64,000 bases of DNA from Ipomoea triloba (Eukaryota > Streptophyta > Magnoliopsida > Solanales > Convolvulaceae): positions 17,958,529 to 18,022,528 of the forward strand of contig NC_044920.1 in NCBI RefSeq assembly GCF_003576645.1, read 5' to 3'. Under the pieces are notes generated by a model. That model did not search any database and was not told where the DNA came from. It saw only the letters and a list, made by a program, of their open reading frames with translations. Shown in pieces: positions 46,190 to 59,000 of the stretch (position 1 is its first letter; each line of letters opens with the position of its first letter). The translations under genes were made by a program, and so were the position numbers.

Positions 46190-46720
46190 CTAGAAAACCC
46201 AACCTGTTCCTTTTCTTCGTGGACAGAATCTCAGTTGTTATGTTGATGGCATACTCCCGTGTCCAGCTTCTTTTGTTCAGACTCCGGGGGATCTTCCGCA
46301 GTAACCAATCCTGCAATTCAAAATTGGATTCGTCTGAATTCATCTATTTTGTCCATGTTCATATCGTCTTTATTTGATGAGATTATGTATGTTGTTGTGG
46401 GACATACCACGCCCCGAGCCTTGTGACCAGCTATTGAAGTTGTTTTTGGGTCCTCCTCTCAGGCACGTTCTTTGAGTCTCCTTGCAGTTTTTGCGCCAGG
46501 GAGGCCCTACGATGAGTGAGTATCTTGGCGAAGCCAATGTTTTAATTGGACTACTTGTCGAAGCTAGCTGACCAATTGGATTAGATGAATAAAATCTCTA
46601 TATGTTCAAGGGCCTCCGTCCTGAGCTCCACGCAATGGTTTCCTCATTAACCACCAAGGAACACGTCGCCATTGATTAACTCAATGACTACCTAACTGCA
46701 GATCAACTTATCAATTTAAA
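46190..46720 (+). pseudogene. Decayed Copia gag (UBN2-type)
   Basis: Across several frames the plus strand reads LRGQNLSCYVDG, NWIRLNSSILSMF, DEIMYVVVGH, SSQARSLSLL, QGGPTMSEYLGEANVLI, and FKGLRPELHAMVSSLTTKEH. This is the usual order of the Copia gag N-terminal and UBN2 blocks. Several stops and shifts interrupt it. No LTR or pol part is adjacent. Confidence 0.75.
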
Positions 46721-47269
46721 TATTTATTTATTTAGAATTATTTTTAAATTCGGTATTTCCACATCAACATGTTTTCAGGTAAACATGTCATTTTGGATTG
46801 AATTGCATTAATTTGTATTATTCAGGAACCCAATTTACAGTATTTTTGAGTTTGATAGCCTAATTGCATTTTTGGTGTGTAGTTGAGTGGCCTATTTGGC
46901 CCTTATTCATATTTATTAAAAAAAAAACTTTACAATATGTTTTGATAGTAATTTTCAAGTGTACAATCAGTTATACGCGAATGTACAAATATCAACTGTT
47001 GCACAATAAGACATTACAAAACACACAATAAATAATTCGCAGTTCTCATGGGAGGGATAGTTTTCATTTGAGTTAATTCCTCCTAGACTTATTATGCCTT
47101 GGACACATTTAGTCCACCATAAATAATTTTGTCACATTTTTTCCATACTTATTAAAGGTTGGACAATTTTAGTCCACTGTTTAACTTCACGTTAAGTCTC
47201 CGTAAAATTGATGAGTTTTTTTGTCCTTTCGAGTGTTCTTCTTCATCAGCACTCATTTCACTTGAGCAG

Positions 47270-48468
47270 GGAGAAGCAGAATCACAAAGGTCACACAGTA
47301 GAAGAAGACTATCATTAACAGAGCTATGGCACACATTGCATTGAACTTCTGAATATGGATCAAATGACCCAGTTGTCAAATTTTCAAAATAATCGTAAAC
47401 TTGCACAGTACATACTTCAAAATATGAAGAGGGTCAAAGAGGAAAATCTAAATGGTCTTAAATCTTACTTCCAATTAGGGTGTGTATGGTAACTCGGAAA
47501 ATGTTTTTTGAGTTTTCGGTGGTTGACAACGTCCGAAAAATGTGGTCAACAGAAAATGTTTTCCATTGACCATGGAAAATCAAGTCAAAATTTCGGAAAA
47601 CAACTTACCAAATTTTTTTTCCGTAAGTCATTTTTCGGAATGACCAAAATGGTTGTTTCGCATGTTCTCGGCCAAAATGACCATCTCACCCACTCCGACG
47701 GACTGGTTTCCGAAAACCAGCTTGCCGGAAACTACTCTGGTTTCCGTCCGGACCTTTGTTTTTTTTCTTTTATAATAAATATTATTATTTTATATATTTT
47801 TATATTATTTTATATTTTAAATAAAAATAATAAAATATATAATTATACAATTCTACTCATTTTTCACTCATTCGGAAAATGAACCAAATACACAAAGACA
47901 GTTTTTCATAACGCAACCAAACACGAGAAAGGAAAATGTTTTCTTCAAAATGACTCATTTTCTAGAAAACATTTTCCGGAAGTCATTTTCCTGCTTTCCG
48001 AACGGAACCTTAATTACTGTACATAACTCCTAAAATTTACTCTTTCCAATTTCCTTAAAAAAAAAAAGTAGTATATGTATATCTATAAAGAAAGATTGTG
48101 TGTGTTGTGTGAAATCGATAGGGAAACAAAAAAGTGCAATTCCAGGCATAGATCAGTCTAGACACAAGTAAAAACTAACCAAAATTAATCAGAGAAAATC
48201 TAAATAAAAAGAATTGTAATCAGCGTCTGACCTGATCACGAAGAGGGACGCGGACAACACGCTGAGAAGGGAAGATGGGTGGCTTGGGAGGGCAACGGAT
48301 AGCGGAGAATCGGGTCTTGCATATGGGACATCTAGACTCAACCTTGGACCACTCCATGATGCACAAGAAGTAGAAGAAATGCCCGCAACTGTAAATGCAT
48401 CCTTGAATTATGGCGGAGCCTTGCCCGGCTTCCAACAAGCAAATCCCGCAGTAGATTTCCAATTCCAC
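47270..48468 (-). pseudogene. Captured RING-PHD protein gene fragment, degenerate
   Basis: Exon A (48468-48232) reads EIYCGICLLEAGQGSAIIQG then CIYSCGHFFYFLCIMEW and ESRCPICKTRF, followed by PPKPPIFPSQRVVRVPLRDQ at a GTCAGA donor. Exon B (about 47397-47275) reads VYDYFENLTTGSFDPYSEVQ and CNVCHSSVNDSLLLLCDLCD. Plant proteins with an N-terminal RING and a following PHD finger have this order. Damage: a zinc-binding Cys of the RING is Tyr (HFFYF), the acceptor before exon B reads CAAG where CAG is expected, and the PHD stops after its first half. The parental start is absent. The intron holds a MITE. It probably does not make a working ligase. Confidence 0.75.
47478..48009. mobile_element. Harbinger-like MITE nested in the Pack-MULE
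   Basis: A 532 bp element with ends GGGTGTGTATGGTAACTC and 'ctttccgaacggaacc', flanked by TTA (47475-47477 and 48010-48012). It shares central blocks with 24399-24962. Confidence 0.72.
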
Positions 48469-48829
48469 ACCCCCGACTCCGAGATTTCCACTTTAGACTT
48501 CCCCTTATCGGACAATGATAAGCGCCAAAAATAGTCAAGTTTCGGGTCATATTTGGATAACATTTTGCAGTTCATCACCCAATTGTGAACATCTTTCATG
48601 ATTAAAACCTCTAAATTAACGCCTATCTGACAAATATAACTCAGAGGATGTGTTTTGAGTCGTTTCCGCAGGATATAGCAAAGTCCTAGACCAAAAAGAA
48701 GCAACAAACGGAGAATCGACCAGCAAGAGGCCACCACGCACCACCACACGCGTGGTGATGGGCGTGGAATAATTCCAGAACGCAACCACGCAGCACCACA
48801 CGCGTGGTGACGGGCGTGGACACGTTCAG

Positions 48830-49600
48830 TAGGGCAACAGCGGAATTTCGACTTTTCGGACAGCTATTTAAACCCTCCTTTCTCATTCTTGAGGGGGGAC
48901 TTCCACAATTTTTAGATCTGATTTTTCTTTTCATTCATTCCCCTTTGGGGAGGAAGAACACACCCATTCCCACTAGAATAGATTAGTTTTCTTGGATTAA
49001 TGAAGATGGATTGAAGATGTAGAACTCATTATTCCTTAGGTAAAATACTCTTTTCTTAAGATTGCTTCTTTAAAATTATTGCTTAGTGTAATTTTACTTG
49101 TTTAAATGTTCATCATGTTTGAGTAGAATAGTTTGGGGCGTGTGTGCCCATGTTAGACATTTGATTGATGCTTAAATCTTGCCTTATGATTATGAGAATT
49201 GTGGAGTAGGATTGAAGTCTTGTGTGGATGATGTTGTTCAAACTTTGCTTCTATTTCGGCCGGAATAGTTAGTGAACCAAGTGGAAGTGAGAGTGTGCGC
49301 GATAGCGGCCTCTCATGAGCCCAACTCATCTACATCCCTGCCCTTAGTTCGAAAGGACAAGGTCCGGGAGGAGTGGTAGGCAAGGTGTTCGATAAAATAC
49401 CTCAACCGAATGAGGATTGAGAGTCTGAGTGTGACGCCACTCCGTATAAATACTGTGACTCCCTTATTCAATCTCGAAACTCGTTTTCAAATCCCCATAG
49501 GATAATCAGTCATTGTTTAGCTGAGGCATACATCCCCTCCGTTTCCCTTCTTATATTGTTTAGTTTACTATTGTTCCTACAACCCCAACTTATTTACCAA
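48830..49600. repeat. LTR- or leader-like repeat DNA inside the Pack-MULE
   Basis: Moderate GC, with 'ggacagctatttaaaccctcc' (TATTTAAA) at about 48858, a C/T-rich leader-like stretch and no long frame. It looks like a piece of an LTR retrotransposon LTR or UTR, but no TG...CA ends were matched. Confidence 0.35.
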
Positions 49601-49608
49601 AATGCACC

Positions 49609-49863
49609 TTAGCAATACTTGTAACTCTTGCCTCTTAACCCCTTTATGTCAACACTAATTCGCTCCAATTTGTCATCCTTGAGAGACACGACACTCGGGG
49701 AGTCTTGACTCTTCGTTTTAACACCTCTCATACCACATTCACTCACACTAAAACCCACAACATCAGACGACGAAGATTGAAGTAGCAGTGGCTCTAGTGT
49801 TTTGAGGTGTTTGTTTGCCGGAGCATCTGCTTCCTCGACCGACTGAAATGCAGTCGCAAGTCG
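49609..49863 (-). pseudogene. Unassigned coding-like fragment in the Pack-MULE
   Basis: The frame reads RLATAFQSVEEADAPANKHL then KTLEPLLLQSSSSDVVGFSV and KDDKLERISVDIKGL. Codon use and composition look like a plant coding exon, and it lies on the same strand as the RING/PHD pieces, upstream of them. The ATG is not clear (the frame opens at TTG). It could be an earlier exon of the same captured gene or a second captured gene. Confidence 0.35.
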
Positions 49864-50176
49864 CAATCGATTTCTTAGTTTTTAACGTTGAATCAAAACG
49901 GTGGCCACCCAGCTCCAATCACCTCAGTGTCGCATGCACAAACAGATAAAAAATAAGGGCAGGTGAAGAAGACAACTGGAAAGGACAAAAAAAATCCTTC
50001 AATTTCACGAAGACTTAACGTGAAGTTGGATGGTAGACTAAAATTGTCTGTCTAATAAGTCTGGGCAAAATGTGGCAAAATTATTTATGATGGACTAAAT
50101 GTGTCCAAACGCATAATAAGTCTAGGACTAAAAAAAAAAAAAAGAATTAACTATTTTCATTTTATCCCAATACTAT

Positions 50177-50710
50177 ATATAAAGAGAGGAATGCGCTCAT
50201 GTGAGAACAGATGCTCAGGAATTGAATGAGAACCAATCGCACGCGTCCATCTATCTAAATCTAAGATGTGATTTTTTTTTTAAAAGAAAAAGTAGAATAA
50301 CATTTTTGTAAATAACTCAAACTTTGGTGTAAGTAACATGTGTATGTACAAGTAAAATCACTTAAAAGTCCAACCATTTTCACTTAATAGTGCAAATAAT
50401 TTACCTTTTCACATTGATGCACCTAATGATAACGTCTCTCACATATGTATACCTAATTATAACGTTTGGTGGAACTAATAACATTAGTTGCATTTAATAT
50501 TGTCAATCATTGTACATTTGTTGCACTTTTAAACATTTTATTTGCAATTAAGTACACTCTATGAAAATGTTACGTATACTTTTAACACAATTTACTTACA
50601 CTTCAAAGTTCAATTATTTACAAAAATATCATCGCATTAAAAAAATGGCAGTGCTTCTGATCTATTACAGATAGACGATACAATGTGTTCTCATTCCTCT
50701 CATGGCATTT

Positions 50711-50779
<69 letters not shown>

Positions 50780-51814
50780 ATAATCATATGAGAACTCACT
50801 CCCATGTGAGAACTTGTGAACAAATCTAAACTATTGATATGCAAGATCTGACAAATGAGTAATCAAATAAAAAATGAGCAGGGTCATTTTCATAAATATT
50901 ATAAAATTTTAAAATGAACAGATTCATTTTCATAAATAGTTTAAAGTTTTGTTTATTTTCAACTGTTAGATCTACTAGATTAATAGTTTGGATTTGTCTA
51001 CACATTCTCACATGGGACATAATTATCACCTGATTAAGGACCGTTATATATATATATATATATATATATGATCGCGTTCAAATGCGTACTGGCCGCCCAA
51101 GAGAGAATTGCGGACGAATCACAGCGCGTCACGTGTCCGGAATGTAGTTGCACCTAACGTTATAACTAAGTGCATGTAATGTTATAACCAGATGCACCTA
51201 GGTGCATCCAGGTGCATAAATGTTAACAAGGTAAATTACTTGCATTTGTAATTGAAAAATAGATATACACGTGCAAGTAAAATGTATTACAAGTGCAAGT
51301 AAATTGTATACTGAGCATCAATACTAAGTGCACCTAGGTTGCACCCAGATGCATGAATGTTAACAAAGTAAAATGTATTGCAGATGCAAGTAAAATGTAT
51401 TACAGGTGCAAGTGAATTGTACACTGAGCATCAATACTAAGTGCACCTAATGTTATAACTAGGTGCACCTAGGTTGCACCTAGGTGCATGAATATTAACA
51501 AGGTAAATTACTTACATTTGTAAGTGAAAGTATTTGTGAAAATAGATGCATAAATATTAACAAGGTAAATTACTTACACTTGTAAGTAAAAATAGGTGCG
51601 AAAATAAGTGCACTTGTAAGTGAAGCTAGATACACTTGTAAGTGAAACTATGTGCACTTGTAAGTGAAATTAGGTGCACTAAAATTTCAGTTATTTACAA
51701 AAATGCCATCGCATTATTGTTTTAAAATTGCATCTGATTCGTTGATCTAGACACGTAAACGGCTATGAAACGTTCTCATTTCTTACCTGGACGACAGTTC
51801 GCATGAGAGTGCAT

Positions 51815-51820
<6 letters not shown>
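50177..51820. mobile_element. Chain of three MITE-like elements separated by AT microsatellites
   Basis: Three segments each begin and end with inverted words and abut TA-rich tracts. 50177-50710: 'gaatgcgctcatgtgagaac' against 'gttctcattcctctcatgg'. 50777-51045: 'cccatgtgagaacttgtg' against 'tctcacatgggacataa'. 51070-51820: 'gttcaaatgcgtact' against 'cagttcgcatgagagtgc'. The last holds tandem 'aggtgcacctaggttgcacc' units. The spacers are (AT)n at about 50710-50776, 51046-51069 and 51822-51899. No coding content. Confidence 0.5.
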
Positions 51821-52745
<925 letters not shown>

Positions 52746-53093
52746 ATTGGGTTTTTGCCTTGCACCTTGGTAAAGAAATGAATACTCCTCTGTCTTCCGA
52801 TAGCTGGCAATGATGTCAGTGGATAAAACAGGTCCCTACAACTGAGTAAAATTTTCTAAAATCCTACTTCAAAGTTGAAGCCATAACAAATACTTAACTA
52901 TTGACGATTTATATATACGCTGGACTAGTATAGAGCAAAAACCCAAAAACGGTTTGAAAGAAAATTACAACATAAATATATATTTATATATATATATATG
53001 GAACAGAAGGGGTGAAGTGGGGGACTACTTGGAATAAATCTTTATTGCTTATAGCTAAAGGTGAGGGGTGGAAGAAGGAAGAAGCCATACTGA

Positions 53094-56000
53094 TCATCGA
53101 GTAGCTTGGCTAGTAACTGATGATTTTTCTGATTCCCGAGCATTATATCTCTCATAAACCTTTCGATGGTTATTTGACCACCAAATCTCTGCTTGTTGCT
53201 CTCCAAATCTCCTTCGGCTGCAGATGTCATTACAATATTATATCGTAATCAAATAACAGGGCTTTCATAATACACTTTTCATTAATCATGACAAGGGTGG
53301 GTAGTAAAATGCAAATTGTACCATGGACTACCTTACATTGTGGACCCTAATCCAAAAATAACCTATAGATTCTATACTTGCAGTTAACCGTTTCTATATC
53401 TATAAACAAATTGAAGGCACATCACATGGTAAACTGACACATAACATTATAACTACAAACACATAAACTGTTAACTGCAAGTACAGAATATATTAACTAC
53501 AGACACAATATGTTAAGCAACATCTTGTGTTTGCAATTAACATATTCTGTACTTGCAATTAACAATTTATATGACTATGGTTATCATGTATTACCATATG
53601 ATGTGCCTTCAATTTATTTATAGGTACAGAAATTATAAACTGCAGGTACAAAATGTGTAAACTAACACATAATTTTAGGACTAGGGTTCACAATGCAATA
53701 TAAACCATGGTCCATGGTATAACAATTGTTAGTTGGCAAAAATCTACTAGGAGATGGCTATATTAGTAAATTTGTCCAACTAAGTGAATACCTGAAGCGC
53801 ACACGTTTGAGTTCTCTAGTTCCATCTCTGAGTGCTACCAGTGTTATATAAACACCAGGCTCGTATTGTTCAATCCACTCTGCCACAATTTGGCTAGAAT
53901 CGGTAGAAGCAGTAGAATGTTGAGATTCTAATCCACTCCTGTTGTTTTGTGAAGAGCCATATTCTCTGTTGGTAACAGCTTCAGAGGTACCATTACTGAA
54001 GGGTTGCATTGCACTACCATTATTTGATCTAACATCAGACAAGTTATCCCTCCCGTTGGAAGTCATAACACCGTGAACTTGACTGCATGAAATGCTTCCA
54101 TTGTTTTGAGAAGGATCAGATTCTCTACTGGTAATATTTTCAGAAGCACAGTTGCTGAAGGATTGCATTGCACTGCCACTATGCAATCTAACATCTGATT
54201 GGTCATCTTTCCCACGGGGAGTTGCAGCTCGTAAATCATTGAATGGAATAGTTTCATTGATTCCAGAATCAATATCCAAATCACTACTACTACGCATTCC
54301 ATTGAAACTAGTATCTAAACTTGTTCGTGAGGCAAAGGTGGAACTGGTGACTGAATCAGATCTTGAATGGCGTTCTGTGGTGGGATAGGGAACACCATTT
54401 GGCTCCAAGCCATTTGATAGATAAGCTAATTTTATACTCTCAGCATCATAAGTCCCAGGAGGCAATTTCTCAGCCATTTCTCTGACCTGGCAAAATAATG
54501 AAGTTAAGATTAATGTAGGTGTCTTGTATGGCAGGCAGACTGCAAAACAAACTCACAATGATAATCCAGATCAGTCATCAAAAGGCCAAAATCAAGCAGA
54601 GTAAAGATGCTGAAAACCCAAACGGCCATTAAATGCACATTTGGTCAACCATGTAATACATATATATAAAAGAGGAATCTATATGAGAAAGTGCTAAACC
54701 TGTGCTGTAAGTGATTTTATTACTTCTTTTGCAGCTTTACATTTAGCAGATTCCTCTGTTGCCAAAACCGTTGCTTCCTGTGCTTTTCTAGTTGATTTCT
54801 GGAGGTCCAATTCTTGGAGTTCACACCGACATGTGAGGTCCTCAACCTGAACATCATGAAATGAGGAATTGAAAGCATTAGAAAGATAAATAATTAGAAT
54901 TTAATCCGAAATTAGGATAAAAGAAAGCTGCTCCACTTACCTGAGCTCGTAATTTGAGAACTTCTTGGCTTAGAAGTTCATTAGTTTTCTTCAGACTGTC
55001 AACAATGCTTTTGGAGAATGATTGTCCTGCCCTAGCAGGAGTTGGTGTCACTGAACGAGGAGGACTAGGTTTCCTTGAGAAAGGTGACACTGATCTTGAA
55101 CTAACAGCAGATGATGTTAAAACCGGTTTTGGAAGTGCGCGTCGCAGATCAGATGCAGTAGAAAAAGCATCATCTTTTAGCTGTAATGAATAAAGTGCTT
55201 GTGAGGAGCGACCCAATGACGTATCAGCTTTCTTTACTTGTTTGGCTGCTTTGTTATCTAATTGTTTAATCAAATCAAGATTTGAAGGCATTCCAGACTT
55301 GGCCAAGTGTAATTCAGCCTTATCCAACCTGTCCTTGTTCTCACCAGAGAGGCGTGGTCCAGCATTTTTCCTGTTACTGACTCCAGCCTCCAACACCTTA
55401 ATCAGTTTGGTAAAACAGGAATCACATACACGATATGGTTTGTTTGGATTAGGTGCCAAAGCAGCCCTAATGACTTTTCTTGAAGTACATGAATGGCAAT
55501 GCACAAGCCCACAATTGTAGCAATTATGTCTCTTCCTTGTGAAGCCAAATGTCTGTCTACAGGCTGAGCACTGAGACTGCTCAGCACTAGAGACCCACTT
55601 GTGAGTACAAATGGCTGCAGTGTAATGTGAACCACAAGCAATATATTTCACATTTCGATCCTTTAAAGCTTCAACTAAGGTTGGTGATTTGCGGTCTTCT
55701 ATGTCTCCATGGCCCAACCTTCCGTTAGCTCCCTTACCCCATGTATAAACCTCATTCTTGGATGTCAAAACAGCAATATGATATGCGCCACAAGAGATTT
55801 CTTCAACACATTCCCCTAAAAGTTTATCCTCTACTAAGCACGGTAGCTTTCCATCAGAATAAGGATTTCCAAGTTGACCATACACAGCACTTCCCATTGT
55901 GAAAACATACCCAGAAGTGGTTAAACCAACAGTTAAACTATGCCCACAAGCAATTTTATGGAAGTCGTACTCAATTAGTGCTGACACACACATAGGTTGT

Positions 56001-59000
56001 AGTTGAGGCTCTTTGTCACCATGTCCAAGGCGATATTTATCTCCATCTCCCCAAGTAAACAATTTTCCAGATGAAACACTAGCACTAGACTGTGACACAA
56101 TGACCTCCACAACAGCAGCAGTGTGCCACACTCCACATGCAACAGCAATTGTCCTCAATCCTGATAGAGATGCAACCTCTCTTGGAAACAACACATTTTC
56201 CCTATCTCCATGGCCCAACACACCAAAAGTTCCATCACCAAATGTAAAGAGCTGTCCAGTTGATGTGATCAAGGCTGTATGCCATGGACCACAAGTTACT
56301 ATTTCAACTTGAAGTCCCTCCAGAGGACCTGATATTCTCTTAGGTATCCAGTGACTGACATCAGAGCCATGACCTAGAATTCCAGCATTATGTGTGCCAT
56401 CTCCCCATGTATAAAGCTCACCAGCCATGGTAACTGCACAAGTGTGGAACTCACCACAGGCAACAAAATCAATGCTGCAAAACGATAAGGATTCCAATAG
56501 GCGAGGATGAGTAACATCTTTCCCAACACCATGGCCAAGACGTCCACCAGATTCTTCACCCCATGTAAAAACTTCTCCTTGCCTAGTGACAAGGGCAGCA
56601 TGCTTGACCCCACAAGCAATTTGGCACACATCCAGAAAGACATCAGATTCTAAAGGTCTTGGAAGAAGCACATCAGCTCTAGCACTCCAAGTACTAACAT
56701 TTTTTTCAGGTCCAACCTTAACAATGCTATCACAAATTACCTCGCCCCATATATATACATCACCAAGAGCATCATAATCATCTGTTGCAGAGCCATGACT
56801 AGAAGTGCTGGGGGCACTAGAAACACTAATCCTTAAAACATCTGAATTAGTAGCTTTTACTTGCAAGTTTTGCATAGTTGTACCCAAAGCTACATGTGAA
56901 CTTCTAGAATCAGGTTGAAAGCAATTGGGAGAAACATTCAGGTTTGAACCAATCGAAGCGTCCAGAGAGTTAATTTCCTTTGTAGCACTAACTGAGCTTG
57001 AGCTAGGACTATCTTCTGTCAAATCCTGATTATCCTACAACCATTTGATCCAGGACATTCAGTCATACTTGAGAAAAAATGATCCAAAAATATGAATGTC
57101 ATTAGCTGAAATCTTTACACATAAGGTTTTTGCAATAGAGATGTATTACTTTTACCTATAATTCAAGTAGCATATTGTAGCATGGTTGTTATCCATAAGC
57201 ATATTGAGCTTCCACATTTCCAAGTTGGGGAATTGAAAATTAAATGTGAAACCATATGATAGCTTATGTGGACACGGGTTCATAAAAGTCACTTTATGAT
57301 AAAGAGTAATAAAACCATTTTAATATTATAGGCATTGTTGATTAGAAGTTAAAACTTTAACCAAGCCATAGAAAAAGGAGCATGGGATGAGAGGGGACCG
57401 TTAAACAAAAATTTTACATGGTTTCCTAAAGGTATAGTACTTCATAAAGGACAAGGATAGCAATATTACCATGTTGCAGCAAAAATTATAAAGTTAATCT
57501 AATATTTTAGTTTCTTAATCAATCAATCAACAATAGTGAAGTGTGATTGAATTTTTCTCTTGGTTATAAGTAATGAACAACTTAAATGTGCTCAGAGCTT
57601 TGATAATTAACAAAAGAAGGGTAAGTTGAGTTACATCAAAGTAGAGGCCTCCATCACTCCATCCATCAATTTTTGAACGCCCACCTAGCCCTGAAGATAT
57701 CAATGCTCTCAGGCCAGTTATCCAGGCCTCAGCTTCAACTTTGTCCTTGCAAATCTGATATTGCATGATACATGTACACCAAATAAAAGTCACATGAAAC
57801 TTGGATAGCCACAAAGCATAGGACAACTGAGAATTCATTACTTACCAGATCAAGGGACCTTTTTCCGTTGTTGTATATGAGGGAGAAAGATAGGTAGTCC
57901 TTTTCAGGACACAGATACCTCTGGAAAACAGACTGGAAGCAGAAATAAGTGGGTAAGTGAAATTGTGAGTATATAAAATAAGTGGGTAGAAATTCATTGG
58001 TAATGGTAAGTGAAAGTGTGACTACATAAACATGCCGGGCATGGGCCTATCTCAGGCCTTGGCTAGCACGGACTGGGACTGGGACTGGCCCTGAATTACC
58101 TGGGCTGGTCTCGTGCCAGGCCGGTCCCATGCCTGGGCTCAAGCCTTTCATAGTCCGGTCTAGGGCTAGGCCCGTGATTTTTATTATTTATTATATAAAA
58201 TAATTATAATTTTTTATTTGAAATAATATTTGATACAATAATGCTAATTAATATTTTTATTTAAAATAATATTTGATCCATTCATTTGAAAATTAAAACT
58301 TAATAATATTTTCTACTAACTTAAAATGCCTTAAAAGAAACTAAAATGTCTTTTTTTTTAAATCATGTTATTTCATGATTGTGCACACAATATTTTAAAG
58401 TCAATTTCTTTTGTTTGTTTTTGTTTCTATTGTATCTAAGACTCTAAGTCATTTAGCACATTTTCAAATTGGTTTAACAAAATCAGTCAAACTTCGAATT
58501 CCTTCTTGAACACACTTAGAACATGGTGTTGTGGGCCCGGGAGCTTGAGAACGCGTCACTGGGCGAACCGGACTTGAGGGACGAGGTGGGGGAATGGGTT
58601 TGGGTGTTTTTCTCCCTATGGTTGCAGGTAGAATGAACAGGGCTAGGAAACAGATAATTAAACTGAAGAATACTGGAGTTCTTCTTCTCCCAAATGTCAT
58701 CAGACAATTCAAATTCAAATTCAAAATCAATGATGATCTAAACTCAAGCCTTAAGCCCCCTTAAATACTAAAGGTGGCAACAGTAATAAACAGACATTAG
58801 CATAAGAATAGGGAAAACAAAAACAAACCTAACAGCTAGTAATTTGAAAAAAAAGAAATGAACTAGTATAAATACTTCATGCAGCAGGTGGTTTGTTGCG
58901 TCTATGATATGTTCTTCCAATGAAGGCATCACATGGGTACAATATATAATATGCAATAATTGATAATTAACAAGTAAATGTAAGGTTTCAAGTAAAAATC

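Larger units (their letters stand above)
47070..50153. mobile_element. Pack-MULE carrying RING and PHD gene fragments
   Basis: Inverted ends of about 160 bases (47070-47228 against 49990-50153; left GAGTTAATTCC, right reverse complement TAGTTAATTC, both with 'cctagacttattatg' nearby and 'ttaacgtgaagtt' further in). They are flanked by an exact 9 bp direct repeat, TTTTCATTT, at 47061-47069 and 50154-50162. There is no transposase. The 3.1 kb interior carries pieces of a RING/PHD gene on the minus strand, a nested Harbinger-like MITE (47478-48009), a doubled CACGCGTGGTG motif (about 48740-48825), and LTR-like DNA (48830-49600). Confidence 0.85.

Noticed and set aside
53042..53230. 62-codon minus-strand frame (starting [14 protein letters not shown]) as a separate small protein
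   Set aside because: It is an alternative frame of the last PRAF exon, where the spliced frame gives a perfect BRX domain end.
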